Positions 44,529 through 56,546 of a stretch of 64,000 nucleotides of DNA are shown here, one piece after another. The stretch is from contig JAHWDD010000003.1 of assembly GCA_023897205.1 (NCBI GenBank), forward strand, positions 1,305,665-1,369,664. The letters run 5' to 3'. The notes beneath the pieces are model-generated. The model was not told where the DNA came from, made no database searches, and worked only from the letters and a program-made list of their open reading frames with translations. The DNA comes from Exophiala sp. HKRS030. Its lineage: Eukaryota > Ascomycota > Eurotiomycetes > Chaetothyriales > Herpotrichiellaceae. The translations under genes and the position numbers were made by a program. How positions within the stretch are numbered: position 1 is the stretch's first letter; each line of letters opens with the position of its first letter.

Positions 44529-47166
44529 AATTTGTGTGAGTAGATGTGATACAACTTGTTGATTGTCGTTTTCTTTTGTGATGAGAAGCAGTCAGCTTTC
44601 TTTTCGTTTGGGAGAACGTATAGCAGCTCGGGTTGATCTTATACCTCCCAGGCTGACCCACCTGCTCGCGGAAAAATCGTTGCTACAACACGTGGTGATC
44701 AGTGCATTCTGGTCGAGGTGAAGTGTGAATGTAACTTTCCCGAATGGCGGAGGCCCACGGATGACACCACGAAAGAGGAGACCGGGGGGATGCTTTCATC
44801 GCATACGTCCAATGACGCCTGTGAAGTGAGTGATTTCTCCAGGGATCGGTAAGCACGAGGTCTCCATCAAAGCACATAGTGCGCATACCGTGCAGAGTAA
44901 TCCGAGGGAAAATGGCCCATGGTACGAGAGTGGGTCCCTCGCGTGAGGTTGTCCGGAGCCAATGAGGGTTCCGCATGATCTTGTGGTATTCGGCAACTCA
45001 TCGATGCCGAACAGCGTAGTACAGTATAATAGTGCACGATCGAGAGGGTCCCGAGGTTCGAAAACACAATCCAGGGATGCGCCGCAGACGTCTTTGTGGC
45101 GTGAAAGAAGCTCTTCGCTAGTCTAGGCCCGCGGAGCTTGTGTAGATCTCGAATTATCACGGGAGGCGAGGCTGGACACCTACCGGAAAGGCGCGGATGT
45201 TCGACTCACCACAACAAATCCCAAACCTGTCAGCAATTGCTAACTTGTTGACTTGGTCACTTGATCAATGACGATGTGAGGTTACTTTGAGGACGGAGTA
45301 AGAGAGAAACATGTCCTTTGTATAGGGGGTTTCCTCGTATCCCTCGTAATCAGATTTCTCACACTCCCCGTGGGGAGTTTCGCCGCATGAACCTGAGGTC
45401 TCAGTACGCCACCACAACAAGGTGAGCAACGAGATGATTTTATCCAGTTTATTGGCCATTCTGCATACAATTTGAGCACCCTGTTGTGCTCATAAGCACT
45501 GTATAGTAGAGTAAAACGTACGTCCATTGGACTTGTCGATGGGAAGGTTTCAGTACGCGCGAATGGTCAGTCGATCACCTTTCGTTAGTTACATAGCATA
45601 CTGCAGGTGATGGGGGCCACAATCGAACTATGCGGACCGAATAATGGCTCCCTCGCCGTTGACACCTAATTACCAGTACGAGTATTGTGCCTGGCCTTGT
45701 AGCCGAATTTCCGTACCCAGTTCATGCTCTGGTGTTCACACTCTAAAGTAGGTACAGTACCTACCTATCTTCATGGGCCTTCGAGCTTCATTAGGCTTGT
45801 GCCATGGCCTCATTAGCGCCTGGAAGAATGTTCACAGCGCCCTAATAGTGAGTAAATAGTAAGGGCCTTGAGCGTTGGCCCGGCAGTGAATCGTGGTCCG
45901 TGGTCTGTGGTCTCTGCGGTGTTTGCTCTGTGGTGCACGTGAGCCCCACCCGGGCCTGCAATCATCACCTGAGGCGCCGAGGTCCCCTGAAGATCACGAG
46001 TTCCCTCAAGGTTTTTCATCCGTCACTAAAAAAACATTATTCCATCGTGTCTTCTGGAAATCCTCCGTAATCAGACGGAAGAAACAAACGTCAATGTCAC
46101 GACATCATCACATCCTTTCGGTCCAACGGTTCTGGCCGAGTCTTTCAAGATATTCGTTTGACGTTTGAGGCTCATGATCACTGTCCTATTTTTAGGCAAG
46201 TGATTCGCGATTCTTTTCCCTCGCCCGAACTGTTGGTTGGCCCTACTGTACTCAACACACTATGTACACACATGGTACTCCGAGGGGTAAAGTGATTTGT
46301 AGGTCAGCATATGTTACATCCTTGCGGGGCTGTTTAACATTCCGAACTCCGTTTGATCTCTCTGACATACCTCTCCCAAAGACCCTGCTTCTCTGTGTAA
46401 TGGAGTTTCACTTTGTGGTCATGTTAATCCGAGATCTGGACCTCTCTCGACTTGGCAAGACTCTCATCTGATCCTGCTTTGATTTCGGAGGTACTGCACA
46501 ATCACCCACTTCTTATTGAAGTGGTACGACCGGATATCCAGTTTGAGTAAAATGAAAGTCCTGCCGCGCAAGCAGTCAAGAAAGTCGTCACTTTCACCTG
46601 ACGAGATGTCGCAGCGAGATCTATGCCCATCATGAACGGTTGCAAAAGCTTGATCGAAAACCTAGTTGGGTCCTAATTTATGCATCGATTTCCACCATAT
46701 TCCGTGTTCTCATACAGACCTTCCCGAAGCCTGCCTGACCTGCTTCCGAACATATTGCAGACTTTCCCCAGGTTACTATTCACTACAGTATGAGAGTCTC
46801 GCGTCGACAGGCGCACTATAAGGTAGAAGCAAAGAACAATTACTCGATTCTCCCTAGCAGCGACGATAGATGTTCTCGACAAGCCGCTGTAGTGGGATCA
46901 TCGTGCCCTAGGACTCTATCAAAAGCACTAATGGCGTGTTATAGAGAGCAAAGGCCTATTGGAAATCTTCCCTAGTATCGAGTAGGTTGGCCAGGCAGTA
47001 AACACTCTTCCATATAAAGGGACGGTCCATCCTCAGCCCCTTCTCACGTCACGCCAGCGCTCGTCCATTCATCGCCTCCGCCTCCTCGTACTTCACTCAA
47101 TACTGTAGCACCGATGCCATTAATGTGCGGTTGTCGATACTTGCTATTCCTTATCTCCAAGTAGGA
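44529..47166. other. 2.6 kb intergenic, no gene seen
   Basis: Upstream region of the sugar transporter. Short frames only. It contains a perfect 8+1+8 palindrome around 45749-45765 (GTAGGTAC A GTACCTAC). The right end merges into the NB-ARC relic. Confidence 0.55.
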
Positions 47167-48042
47167 TCACCAAGATATCATGTGACTCCGACACATGTTC
47201 AAATGCAGCCTCATGTTTGCCGCATGCCCATAAAACCACGAAATAGGTCCTATGGGGATGGGCGATGCGCTCTGTCCGAGGCTATCCGCCACGCCCTTAT
47301 TTCGTGTTGTGATCAGGAGCCGTTTTGCGGCGTCCAGACTGAGAGGGAGGTAATCCATCAGCTGCTTCATCAGCTGCTTCATCAGTGCACCGTCGTGAAC
47401 ATCTAGTTCACCCGAAGGCATGAAACCCAGGCGAGATCGGCATCATTCACATTGTCGACGATCAGGAGCCATGGCCCATTCTCCTCTTCACCTAATCGTG
47501 CCGCTACCATCTCGCAGGCATCTGTTTTGGCATCCTCATATCCGGATAAGTTCAACTGTCATGCCATCTGCTGGCATGCCTATACGAACCGACTTCTCGT
47601 GGCCGCATACCTCCAAAACACTTGGCTGTCTGGATGCTGTTAACGGTGCTGATGCGCATAGGCGATGGCCATTTGCGATGTTCTAATGTTGTAGTTAATA
47701 TGCCCAGTTGTCTCCCGGGAGTGTGGTGTATAACACGTACCCGGTCCCACCCATACCGCGTAGAACCGCCCGTCGATACCGTTCAAATTGATCTTTAACG
47801 GGCGATGAAATGGCATCTCGAAAGACAAAATAGGGGTCGGGCTCAATTGGAATCGCAAAGATCGTTTTGCGAGATGATGGACGCACTTTCATATTGTTCT
47901 TTTCGGATTTCCACATCGCCTCCATCCACTCTAGACTGTCACAGACTACGCATCGTCCCACACTAATCCTTGTCTGACCACATTGGACGTTACCTACCCC
48001 GTTGATTTGAAGTGCAATCTGGTTGGATGACCGCGACTCCAT
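47167..48042 (-). pseudogene. wrecked NB-ARC (STAND/NLR) gene
   Basis: Minus-strand translation reproduces the order of a fungal NB-ARC domain but with stops and frame changes. First is KTIFAIPIEPDPYFVFRDAI (linker), then RRAVLRGMGGTG (P-loop, near 47735-47775). Next, TSQMAIAYAHQHR in another frame (about 47640-47680) is followed by a stop, then DSQVFWRYAATRSRFV and a second stop. ENGPWLLIVDNVNDADLAW, the Walker B region, follows at about 47430-47490. Last is MDYLPLSLDAAKRLLITTRNKGVAD (sensor region, about 47290-47365). A GT-AG intron between the P-loop Gly and TSQ could be real, but the stops after HQHR and SRFV and in the next stretch show decay. The P-loop Lys is not seen in any frame join. 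Confidence 0.75.
47357..47386. repeat. 12-bp direct repeat in the NB-ARC relic
   Basis: CAGCTGCTTCAT occurs twice in a row, encoding a duplicated MKQL on the minus strand just before the sensor region. A small slippage duplication consistent with relaxed selection. Confidence 0.8.
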
Positions 48043-48050
48043 TTCCCACC

Positions 48051-48631
48051 GCTTGAGCTATCCTATCACTCTCTTAAAACCCGTCTCGTCCGGAGACACA
48101 AACCGAGTCATCTCACTATGAGTGGACCACCTTCACTCCGTCGGGGAAGGAAACAGTGTGCGGGTAATTCCTTCGGGCCGCTTGATCGCTGGCTAGTGAG
48201 CGAATAGGCAGCCTGCGATATCAACCCCGCGTCTTCAAGTACGGCTCCTGCACTCTTGTATTGTACAAAAATACCAAATGCTAGCTTAACGGAGAACTTG
48301 GCGTGCTCAGCCTCAAGGCAGTGCCCAAGCCATCCTTCAGCCTGATGCAAAAGATCTTTGTCCCCTGTGGTTTGCGAACATGATCATCTCCCACATCCCT
48401 CAACCGGTATGTAGCTTTCAGACTTGCGAAACAACCTCTCGTACGACGCTTAGTCTTGGAGCCTTGCTCTCGGCCACTTACTGACCTGCAGCCGCGACAC
48501 CACGTCTCTCTTTTCGAGCATATCGATCAGTCAAACGAGTTGGACGATGAAGAAGTCTCCATGAATGTACAGCCTTTTAACATCGATTCCATGCTCCAGT
48601 CTCTACCTATCTCCAAATCCAACTCCCGAGC
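48051..48631. other. intergenic between two NLR genes
   Basis: The minus strand has an 80-codon frame (48108-48350) with protein-like text (WLGHCLEAEHAKFSVKLAFGIFVQYKSAG, given here in part) that may be the N-terminal part of the decayed NB-ARC gene. The plus side is the promoter of the HET-NACHT-ankyrin gene. Confidence 0.4.
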
Positions 48632-51600
48632 ATGCGCCTGATACGAATTAGCGATCGAGGTGAGCTCAGCTTACCGATGACCTGGACGCAGACATTCCGC
48701 CCTACGCAATCCTCTCACATACATGGGGACCTGATCAGGAGGAGGTGACTTTAAAGGATCTTGAAGATGGAATAGCCAGTAACAAGGAGGGCTACATAAA
48801 GATACAGTTCTGTGCGGATCAAGTGCGAAAGGATGACCTGCACCATTTTTGGATCGATACATGCTGTATCGATAAGACAAACCTGGTGGAACTCTCAGAA
48901 GCTATCGTGTCCATGTTTCGGTGGTACGCCAACGCAGAAAGGTGCTACGTGTTCCTGTCCGATGTATCGGCTTGCAAACGGGACAGCACTGGAAGCACTG
49001 GAATCTGGGAATCCGCCTTCCGGAGAAGCAAGTGGTTTAAACGGGGCTGGACACTGCAAGAACTGCTTGCTCCGCGAAGAGTCGATTTCTATTCTCGGGA
49101 AAGAGTGTGGCTGGGCGACAAAGATACGCTTGAGCGGGTCATCCACGACGTAACACGTATCCCTGTAGAAGTTCTCCGTGGATGCTCTCTGGAAGATTTC
49201 AGTCCCGAGGAGCGGATGCGATGGTTAGCTGGACGTGAGACTAAGAAGACGGAAGATATGGCATATTGTCTCTTCGGGATTTTTGATGTGTCTATGCCTA
49301 TTGTCTATGGTGAAGGAGACAGAGCTTTTGACCGGCTGAAGGATGCAATCGCCAGAGACTATCGGAGGCAACTCGAGGGCATCGGGCAAAGCCTTGTCCA
49401 CTCACACTCTAGTAGTCTTATTGTACGCGGCTCTGGTCGATCTTCGACGCCTACGGAAGGAGCAAGGCTGGTCAACCATCGAAAGACAATGCTGGCTTCC
49501 CTGGGCTTTGAGCAAATGGATTCACGGCGATCTACGATCAAACCGGCCTATTCCTCAACATGTCAGTGGCTGTTGAAGCACTGTGCCTACCTGGATTGGA
49601 TTGATCCCGAGCAACTATCCCAACATTGTGGGTTCTTATGGATCAACGGGAAGCCTGGCGCGGGAAAATCGACCTTGGTGAAGTTCGCTCTCGCGAATGC
49701 CGACAAAGCAAGATCGGAGAGTGAAATTATTCTCTCGTTCTTCTTTAACGCTAGAGGGGACGAGCTCGAAAGGTCAACGATTGGCATGTACCGAGCTCTA
49801 CTATTTCAGCTCCTGACCAAAATGACGGACCTGCAGGACCTTCTGGATGATGTGAATAATATATCGGGTCAAGGGGGATCCTCGGCCTGGACAGTCGAAA
49901 CGCTGTGTAGACTTTTGTCTGCAGCTACCGCACGCCTTGGGCACCGACGAATCAAGTGCTTCATCGACGCCCTCGACGAATGTGACGAGGAGCAGGTTCA
50001 GGAAATGGTTTTCTTTTTCGAAGAACTATCACAAACAGCGCTCGAACGCGAAGCCCAGCTCTATGTATGCTTCGCCAGTCGCCATTATCCAACTATCGAT
50101 ATTCGGAACGGGCGGCAGTTGACCTTGGAAAACGAAGAAGGTCATGCTCACGATTTGGCGAAGTATGTACAACGACATCTCCGGGCTGGCGCACGGAGAG
50201 ACCTCGAGGAAGTCAGAGTGCAAATACAGGAGAAGGCAAATGGTGTCTTCATGTGGGCGGTTTTGGTCGTCCCTATCTTAAACGATGAATACAAGAGCGG
50301 GCGAATTCCGGCCGTCAAGAAAAGACTGCAAGAAATACCTGACAAGCTCAGTGACCTCTTCAGAACCATTTTGAGGAGAGATTGTGCTAACATGAACGAC
50401 CTATTACTTTGCCTTCGTTGGATATTGTTTGCTAAACGGCCGCTGAGGCGAGAAGAATTTTACTTCGCGATGTGGGCTGGTCTTGATCCTGACTCTGATG
50501 CCATGGCAGTCTGGGACTCTGAGCACATCACCGTGGACGACATGAATCGATTTGTGCTCAGCTCTTCGAAAGGTCTCGCTGAGCTGACCAAGTCAAAGAC
50601 GCCTACTGTGCAGTTCATTCACGAATCAGTGCGAGATTTCCTCCTGAAGGATAATGGTTTGTGCGAACTGTGGCCGGATCTCGAAAACAATCTTTACAGC
50701 ACCAGTCATGATCAGCTAAAGCAATGCTGTCGGACTTACCTGCATGTCGACGTATCTGGTCTTGTACCATCTGATCAACATCTTCCAAAGGCTTCTTCTG
50801 AATCCGCAAAGAATCTCAGACAAGCGTTGACAAACAAATTGCCATTTCTCGACTATGCAAGCCGTTATGTGTTATGCCATGCTGATGAAGCCGCCACAGG
50901 AGTTTCACAAGATGACTTCTTGAGAGATTTTGCCCTTGGCTCCTGGGTTAAGATCCATAACCTGCTAGCACCGTACGACACCCGCCGGTACACGTCCGCT
51001 GTCACCCTGCTCTATATACTTGCCGAGAAAAACTTGGCAATGTTAGTAAGGACGACTTGCAAGGATGGCGCAAAGATGGGTGTCCGTGGAGAACGATATC
51101 AGTTTCCTCTTTTCGCCGCATTGGCAAATGGCCACCGCGATGTGGTTCGAGCACTGTTACAACAGAATGGAGAAGCTCCAACGGAAGATATCACCGCCGA
51201 CCTTGAGTTTAGCCGGGCTTTTTCGGCTCGAAAGGACCATACACCACTTTCCTGGGCACTTGATAGAGGGCATAGGGCTCTTGCCGAAGTACTTATGACT
51301 TTCACGGATATCAATTGCAATCTAAAGGGCCTTGAGGGTCGAACCGTACTGTCACTAGCGGCTATCCATGGTCACGGCAGAATAGTCAACTCGTTGTTGG
51401 CAATCGAAGGAGTTGACGTCAATTCAACTGACAAGTCTCGTCGAACGCCGCTCTCATACGCCGCGGAGCGAGGGCATCAAGAAGTTGTGCAGATTCTCCT
51501 GGACAGGAATGCTGAGCTTGAATTGAAAGATTTCACCGGCAAGACGGCTCTACATTGGGCAGCTTCGGGAGAGTCTGACACCATCGTGGAGTGTTTACTA

Positions 51601-52770
51601 GCTAAGCACGCTAACATCGAAGCCACAGATAGCCACGGCATGACAGTCTTGATGTGGGCAGCCAAATATGGGCAAGAATCTATTGTGCGGCTGTTGCTAG
51701 ACGAGGACGCTAATATCGAAGCGACGGATAAGATTGGCAAGACAGTCTTAATATGGGCAGTCCAAAATGGACGAGAATCTATTGTGCGACTATTGCTAGA
51801 TAAGAACGCAGATATCGAAGTTACAGACAACGACGGCATGACAGCCTTGATATGGGCAGCTCAAAATGGGCGAGAATCTATTGTGCGGCTGTTGCTAGCC
51901 AAGGACGCTAATATCGAAGCCACAGGTAGCGACGGCATGACAGTCTTGATGTGGGCAGCCAAATATGGGCAAGAATCTATTGTGCGGCTGTTGCTAGACA
52001 AGGACGCTAATATCGAAGCCACGGATAAGACCGGCAAGACAGCTCTACTATGGGCAGTGACAAGACGACAATATACAATTATCGACCTAGTCACGGCTAG
52101 GGGCGCGAATATCGATGTGCGAGATGAACATGGCCGGACACCACTGTCACATGCGGCAGAAAACGGAGACAAACACTCTGTCCAATTATTGCTTGCACGG
52201 CACGCCAATGTTACTGCTGAAGATGAGAATGGCAGAACGCCATTATTATGGGCTGTAGGAGATGATGTAGCAACCCATTTTTCTGCGACAACACAGTTAT
52301 CGCTTGCTACAAGCACAGCAGCCTGTCGTGCGCTTCTAGATAACGAGATGCAATTAAGGCTTCTCGAACAGCAGAACAAGAAAATGTTCATGATGGCAAG
52401 GGGAGAACAGGACGAGTTACGCCGACCACCAGTCGGCACTGTTAAGCTACTATTAACGAAGGATAGCAAGGTCGATGCCAGAGGAGTCAGTGGCAAGACT
52501 GCCCTCATCTTGGCGGCTCAGAAAGGATTCACTGCTGTAGTGCGGCAGCTCCTTAGGAATAATGCCGATGTGGAAGCGAGGGACAACTTTGGCAGGACGG
52601 CCTTACTATGGGCAGCTGAAACCGGGCGAACTGAAATTGTTCAACAGCTGCTTGATATGGGTGCCAATACTGAAGTAGAAGACCATGAAGGGCAAACGGG
52701 TATAGCGTTGGCGGGTAAGAATCAACATGTTGGGATCGTCGAGCTACTACAACAGCCCACAACGAACTAG
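48632..52770 (+). pseudogene. HET-NACHT-ankyrin NLR with an N-terminal frameshift
   Basis: Large STAND-type gene, about 1,380 codons if repaired. ATG 48632 opens MRLIRISDRGELSL, the standard start of a HET domain. That frame stops at 48746, while the HET domain goes on in another frame (DLDADIPPYAILSHTWGPDQEE from about 48679), open to 52768. One missing base near 48670-48673 explains this. A short intron cannot: the GTGAG...CTCAG pair is only 10 nt apart and gives the wrong phase. Following domains: HET to about 49360 (WIDTCCIDK, RGWTLQELLAP), then NACHT with Walker A GKPGAGKST (about 49648) and Walker B CFIDALDEC (about 49957). A helical linker follows, then about 15 ankyrin repeats (51100-52760). 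Family role: allorecognition or immune-like cell death, inferred. Real frameshift, sequencing error and allelic loss are all possible; without it the gene is otherwise intact. Confidence 0.85.
51631..52026 (+). repeat. near-identical tandem ankyrin units (99 bp each)
   Basis: Four consecutive 33-residue units: 51631-51729, 51730-51828, 51829-51927 and 51928-52026. Units 1 and 4 differ at only three of 99 bases, two of which change amino acids (His/Asp and Glu/Lys). Units 2 and 3 are more divergent. Flanking ankyrin repeats are far less alike. This is a signature of recent duplication or gene conversion with a 297-bp higher-order period. Confidence 0.9.
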
Positions 52771-52775
52771 GAGTG

Positions 52776-52930
52776 GTATGCGAGGCGCTCCAGTCAGTGC
52801 AGGATCGAGGGAAGTATGAAGAGGCGGAGGCGATGAACCAACGACAGGAGATTTCCAGCGGGCCGTTGCTGGCTTTGACAGGGTGCTAAGGCCAGATAAT
52901 TCCAGCATCACGACTTGTCGAGAATATCTA
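52776..52930 (+). pseudogene. tetratricopeptide (kinesin light chain-like) relic
   Basis: Directly after the ankyrin stop codon, in a shifted frame, LQSVQDRGKYEEAEAMNQR matches the helix pattern of NLR-type TPR units (GKYEEAEAMNRRAL). After a second frame change (from about 52873) it continues FDRVLRPDNSSITTCREYL, matching the REKVLGPDHPDTLTS-type second half. One unit is thus split by a frameshift. It suggests that a TPR-bearing NLR end once lay here. Confidence 0.7.
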
Positions 52931-53132
52931 TACCAACAAGAGTCGATGCGTCTGCGCTTCTTCGAATGCTTCTTCTCTCAGTCCTTCGCATTCTTCTATT
53001 GTTGAATTCCTATGAATATGATTTCTGGAGTATTGTATGCCTACTACTGGAACTCAGAGACATCCTGACATGCAAGTACAACCTGACAACATGCTCTGCA
53101 AGATTTATACCGTGTATGTCCCTTATGCCTAC

Positions 53133-54392
53133 TCACTTCTTGTTCCAACCAGGCCAGATTTCCTCGGACAACCTCTTCACCAACTCGAACTTCTCCCACA
53201 TTCTTTCCCTACTCATGCCTACACCACCCTCACTATGATCACTAGCGAAGCCACATTGAGGACTGACGGCGAGATTATCCCTCAGCGCATCTTCCCTGGT
53301 TCTGCCCTGTCCCTGTGCAATCGCGTCCGCGGCTTGATACACTCTCTTTTGGAGCTCACTTGTATCTTCTAGTTCCGCGAACTTGGTCGTCACCACACCC
53401 AACACCACGGCCTTGTCAACCGGTAAGTGTTTCAAAGGTGTGAAGTCTCCCGCCCGAGGACTATCGAACTCCAAGTAAAACAACTTGTACGCGGTCTCGT
53501 TGAACAGTTTCCGCGCAATACGCTCGTACGAACCACTCGCCAACCCGACTCCATTGGGGAAATTACCTCGACAGATGTGTACACCGACGTGCAGGTCCGA
53601 TGGAAGGTCTTGGATGGCGTCGTTATGTGACTTGATGTACAATTCGAGGAGACGGTCCAGATCAACTCCTTCGGCTTTACAGGTCGCAATCCACTCTTCG
53701 TCGCAAAAGAAACTGAGATTGGGATCGTCAACCTGAACGACTCTCAGACCGTGGTCGTACAGCGTCATGATCTCTTTCCTCACGGCGGCGCTCAAATCGG
53801 ACAGTAATGCCTCGTCCGAGGGGAACAGGTCCGGTGAGAATGGCTGTTTGAGTTGGATGTGCCACCATCCCGGTGGGGGGACGGTCATTTTGGCATTCTT
53901 AATCTGATCTTTTGGCAAGAGATTGCGGAAGAAGAGCCAATCGTCGAGGTATGCGGACTTTTCGAGCGTCACTTTTTTGGCCGTTGGAAACCCGGCGTCT
54001 CGGCCTGGAACTCCCCATTTCAGGAGAGGTCGGTTGGTAGGGAAATCCTTTTTGAAGTCTTCAAAGGGCGTGTAACGGACTTCGAACCCGCTCAGAGCCT
54101 CGAAAAAGTTGCCGTAAAAGATGCCACGTTCATACTCACCGGTGACAACAGGAAGAATGTTGCGGTCGAGTTGTTCCCGTACGACGTCCTTGATGGCGGC
54201 ATCCTGGGCGGCTTTCAATGCGTTCAGAGGGTCGTCATCTTGGGCGTTGTTGTCGGCTGCCACACCCTTTTCATGCGATGATGGTCCACTACGCAGACGA
54301 TCTACTTTCAGAGTCGAGTTCGCTCGCGCGTCGACTAGACTCTTTGGACGAAGTAATGAGCCTACTTGGTCGGCACGAAATGGTGGAGCCAT
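53133..54392 (-). CDS. MetE-like methyltransferase (cobalamin-independent methionine synthase family)
   Basis: Intronless, 419 residues, resembling the C-terminal catalytic barrel of MetE as a stand-alone protein (YxjG-type). MAPPFRADQVGSLLRP at the start is the family opening. Zinc-ligand candidates are His and Cys in VGVHICRGN, Glu in YLEFDSPRAGDF and Cys in SPQCGF near the end. Full fungal methionine synthases are about 770 residues with two barrels, so this is a single-barrel relative. It may transfer methyl or alkyl groups between thiols or other acceptors; the substrate is unknown. Start ATG at 54392, CCAATGG context. The 3' end is about 200 bp from the TPR relic. Confidence 0.85.
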   Translation of the reverse strand: MAPPFRADQVGSLLRPKSLVDARANSTLKVDRLRSGPSSHEKGVAADNNAQDDDPLNALKAAQDAAIKDVVREQLDRNILPVVTGEYERGIFYGNFFEALSGFEVRYTPFEDFKKDFPTNRPLLKWGVPGRDAGFPTAKKVTLEKSAYLDDWLFFRNLLPKDQIKNAKMTVPPPGWWHIQLKQPFSPDLFPSDEALLSDLSAAVRKEIMTLYDHGLRVVQVDDPNLSFFCDEEWIATCKAEGVDLDRLLELYIKSHNDAIQDLPSDLHVGVHICRGNFPNGVGLASGSYERIARKLFNETAYKLFYLEFDSPRAGDFTPLKHLPVDKAVVLGVVTTKFAELEDTSELQKRVYQAADAIAQGQGRTREDALRDNLAVSPQCGFASDHSEGGVGMSRERMWEKFELVKRLSEEIWPGWNKK

Positions 54393-56546
54393 TGGCGGTA
54401 TGATTGTATGGCGTACTTGTGAATTGTAAATGAAGGTTCGAAATCGTCAACGCGAGGCTGATGTATTTTTTTTTGGCTGTGGTTCGATGTTGATGAATTG
54501 ATGTGACTTGACGCTTGTCCGCGAGATGTTCGCTACTCACCGAAAGAAAAATCTTCCTTCAATTTACGAGATCCCACTTCCCATCCGGCTTTAGTTGTTC
54601 TTGTGTGGGTTGATGCCGAGATGTTCCCCTCATCTCCAGCTTTGTAACAATCGTGGATCTCGCAACCTCGGCCGATCTCGTGCCTACTTGTTGTACAGTC
54701 AGAACCTCCACATCTCCAAGTGTCGATAAGCGACTAAGCCATGTGGCGGATGCCTTTGGATTCGACCATATCTTGACATGAATCGGATATCGAGTACGGT
54801 GACTGTCTCCCAGGCTTCATTTTGGTTGCTGATATGGAGTACCGTCTGGTAATGAACATGGGTTGACCTGGATGGTAAGACCGAGCGAGTGTCGGCATAC
54901 GTTGTGGACATTCACCTCGAGTGAACCATCAATATCACTAGCTCAATCGACATCTGGTGCTCTCATTGCTGACTTCATACCTTTGACGGATCCGTTACCA
55001 TGACGTTTTCAAACCGCAACGTCTCATCTTTCTCCAGTCGGTTCCGTCTGAATACGACTTTGCGGACTGATCGTGTCACCGAGAACGATGTACAAAAGGA
55101 CCAAATTCCACTCCCACAAGAATCCCGTTGATGACCCTTATTTGAAGGTTAGATGACATCGGCAATTTGCTGTACCTTGAGATAGGACTTTCGATCCACC
55201 TCAACCAGAGTTTACAGAGTTACACCATGACCAGTTCAAAGTCTGGTTCATGCAACGTTGTCTGGATCATATGGGGTTCGATCAACCAACGAGTCTCGTC
55301 CAGGTTCATCATTTGGCTTCTACAAAATAAGGAGTCGATTATTTTCAAATCACGAAACGCTACGGAGTACTCCTTTTACTTTCGAGGAAGGTTGTCAAGG
55401 ATCTTCTCCTTTGTGACGATTACCTGATTTTAAAGGTGTGATGAGATAACACATCACGCTTCATTGAGTTTCAGAGCACCGAATCATGAACGTATCCCTG
55501 TGATACGACGGAGTACCTAGGCACAATGTACAGGAACAAGGCAACAGATGAAACAAAGCACCCATGCCTGGCCAAAAGTGTCCCCCACCTGATGAACCTT
55601 TCCTTCTTGGGTTATTGTAGATAAATAGAACCGAAGTACTCCGTATCTCTCTCGGTTACAGGACATCCTTTCCTTGGACCTGTGCTTAGCAAGGGTCGGA
55701 GGGTCTGGAAACTCACTCCGTCCGCGGGCATTGTGCCGTAACCCCAGCACCCAACATTCCACTTACATACGAGGACAGATGTGTACCAGGTTCAGGGATT
55801 CCGGGGTCAGTGACCAGCGGTGGGACAACAGCGTACCCTGTAGCCATGATGGCACCGGACCAACAACTTCCATGTGAATCGCGAATCACGAGTAACCTGA
55901 AACCTCAAAAGCAAAGTCACACTGCCCACCCGAAGGTCCGTACCAGGTTGTTTCCCTTAGCTCATTCACAGAGTACGTTCAATCGAGACCCACGCAAGCG
56001 ACCGCACACTTCCATACGAGTACCCATTGGTACCTCTCCGAGTCACGGATACGAATGAAATCCCGGGAGCCCTCATCCCTGGCATGTTGGACTAGAGAAT
56101 AGCACCACCTCTACGGAGTACTGTCAACAATCCTGACATGTTTGGGGATCGTGTTGATCAACCAGGTCAGACGCAGACTTGATATTCGACAGAAATCACT
56201 CGATAGCCCTTTGGAAATGAAGGGCTCTCTCAACGCGTTTCGTTCTTCCTGGTCGTGAACCTTTGTGTTTGTATTCCAGGTCGAAACTGTAGATCGTAGT
56301 ATTCGACTAACCATGGCCAAACGTCTCTCGGACGGAATCCTCTCACAACGATCATGCGCCCATCTTTTAGACTGTATATTGTTTCCAACCCCATTCCACG
56401 GCCCATCCTATTCAAAGTTGTGACTCCTATCCTTTCCCTGGATCCTTCCATCATTGTACATACCTAGATATACAAAATACGATTCACCAAACGTATATTT
56501 CCACATCCAACCAAAGAAGAAGAGGAAAGATGTTCCGAACCCAAGT
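54393..56546. other. 2.2 kb intergenic, no gene seen
   Basis: Only short frames. It contains three exact copies of the dispersed 9-mer (55361, 55637, 56112) and a related one near 55506, the densest stretch in the window. Confidence 0.6.

Noticed and set aside
48660..48669. GTGAG...CTCAG as an intron rescuing the HET frame
   Set aside because: Only 10 nt long and it leaves the wrong phase.
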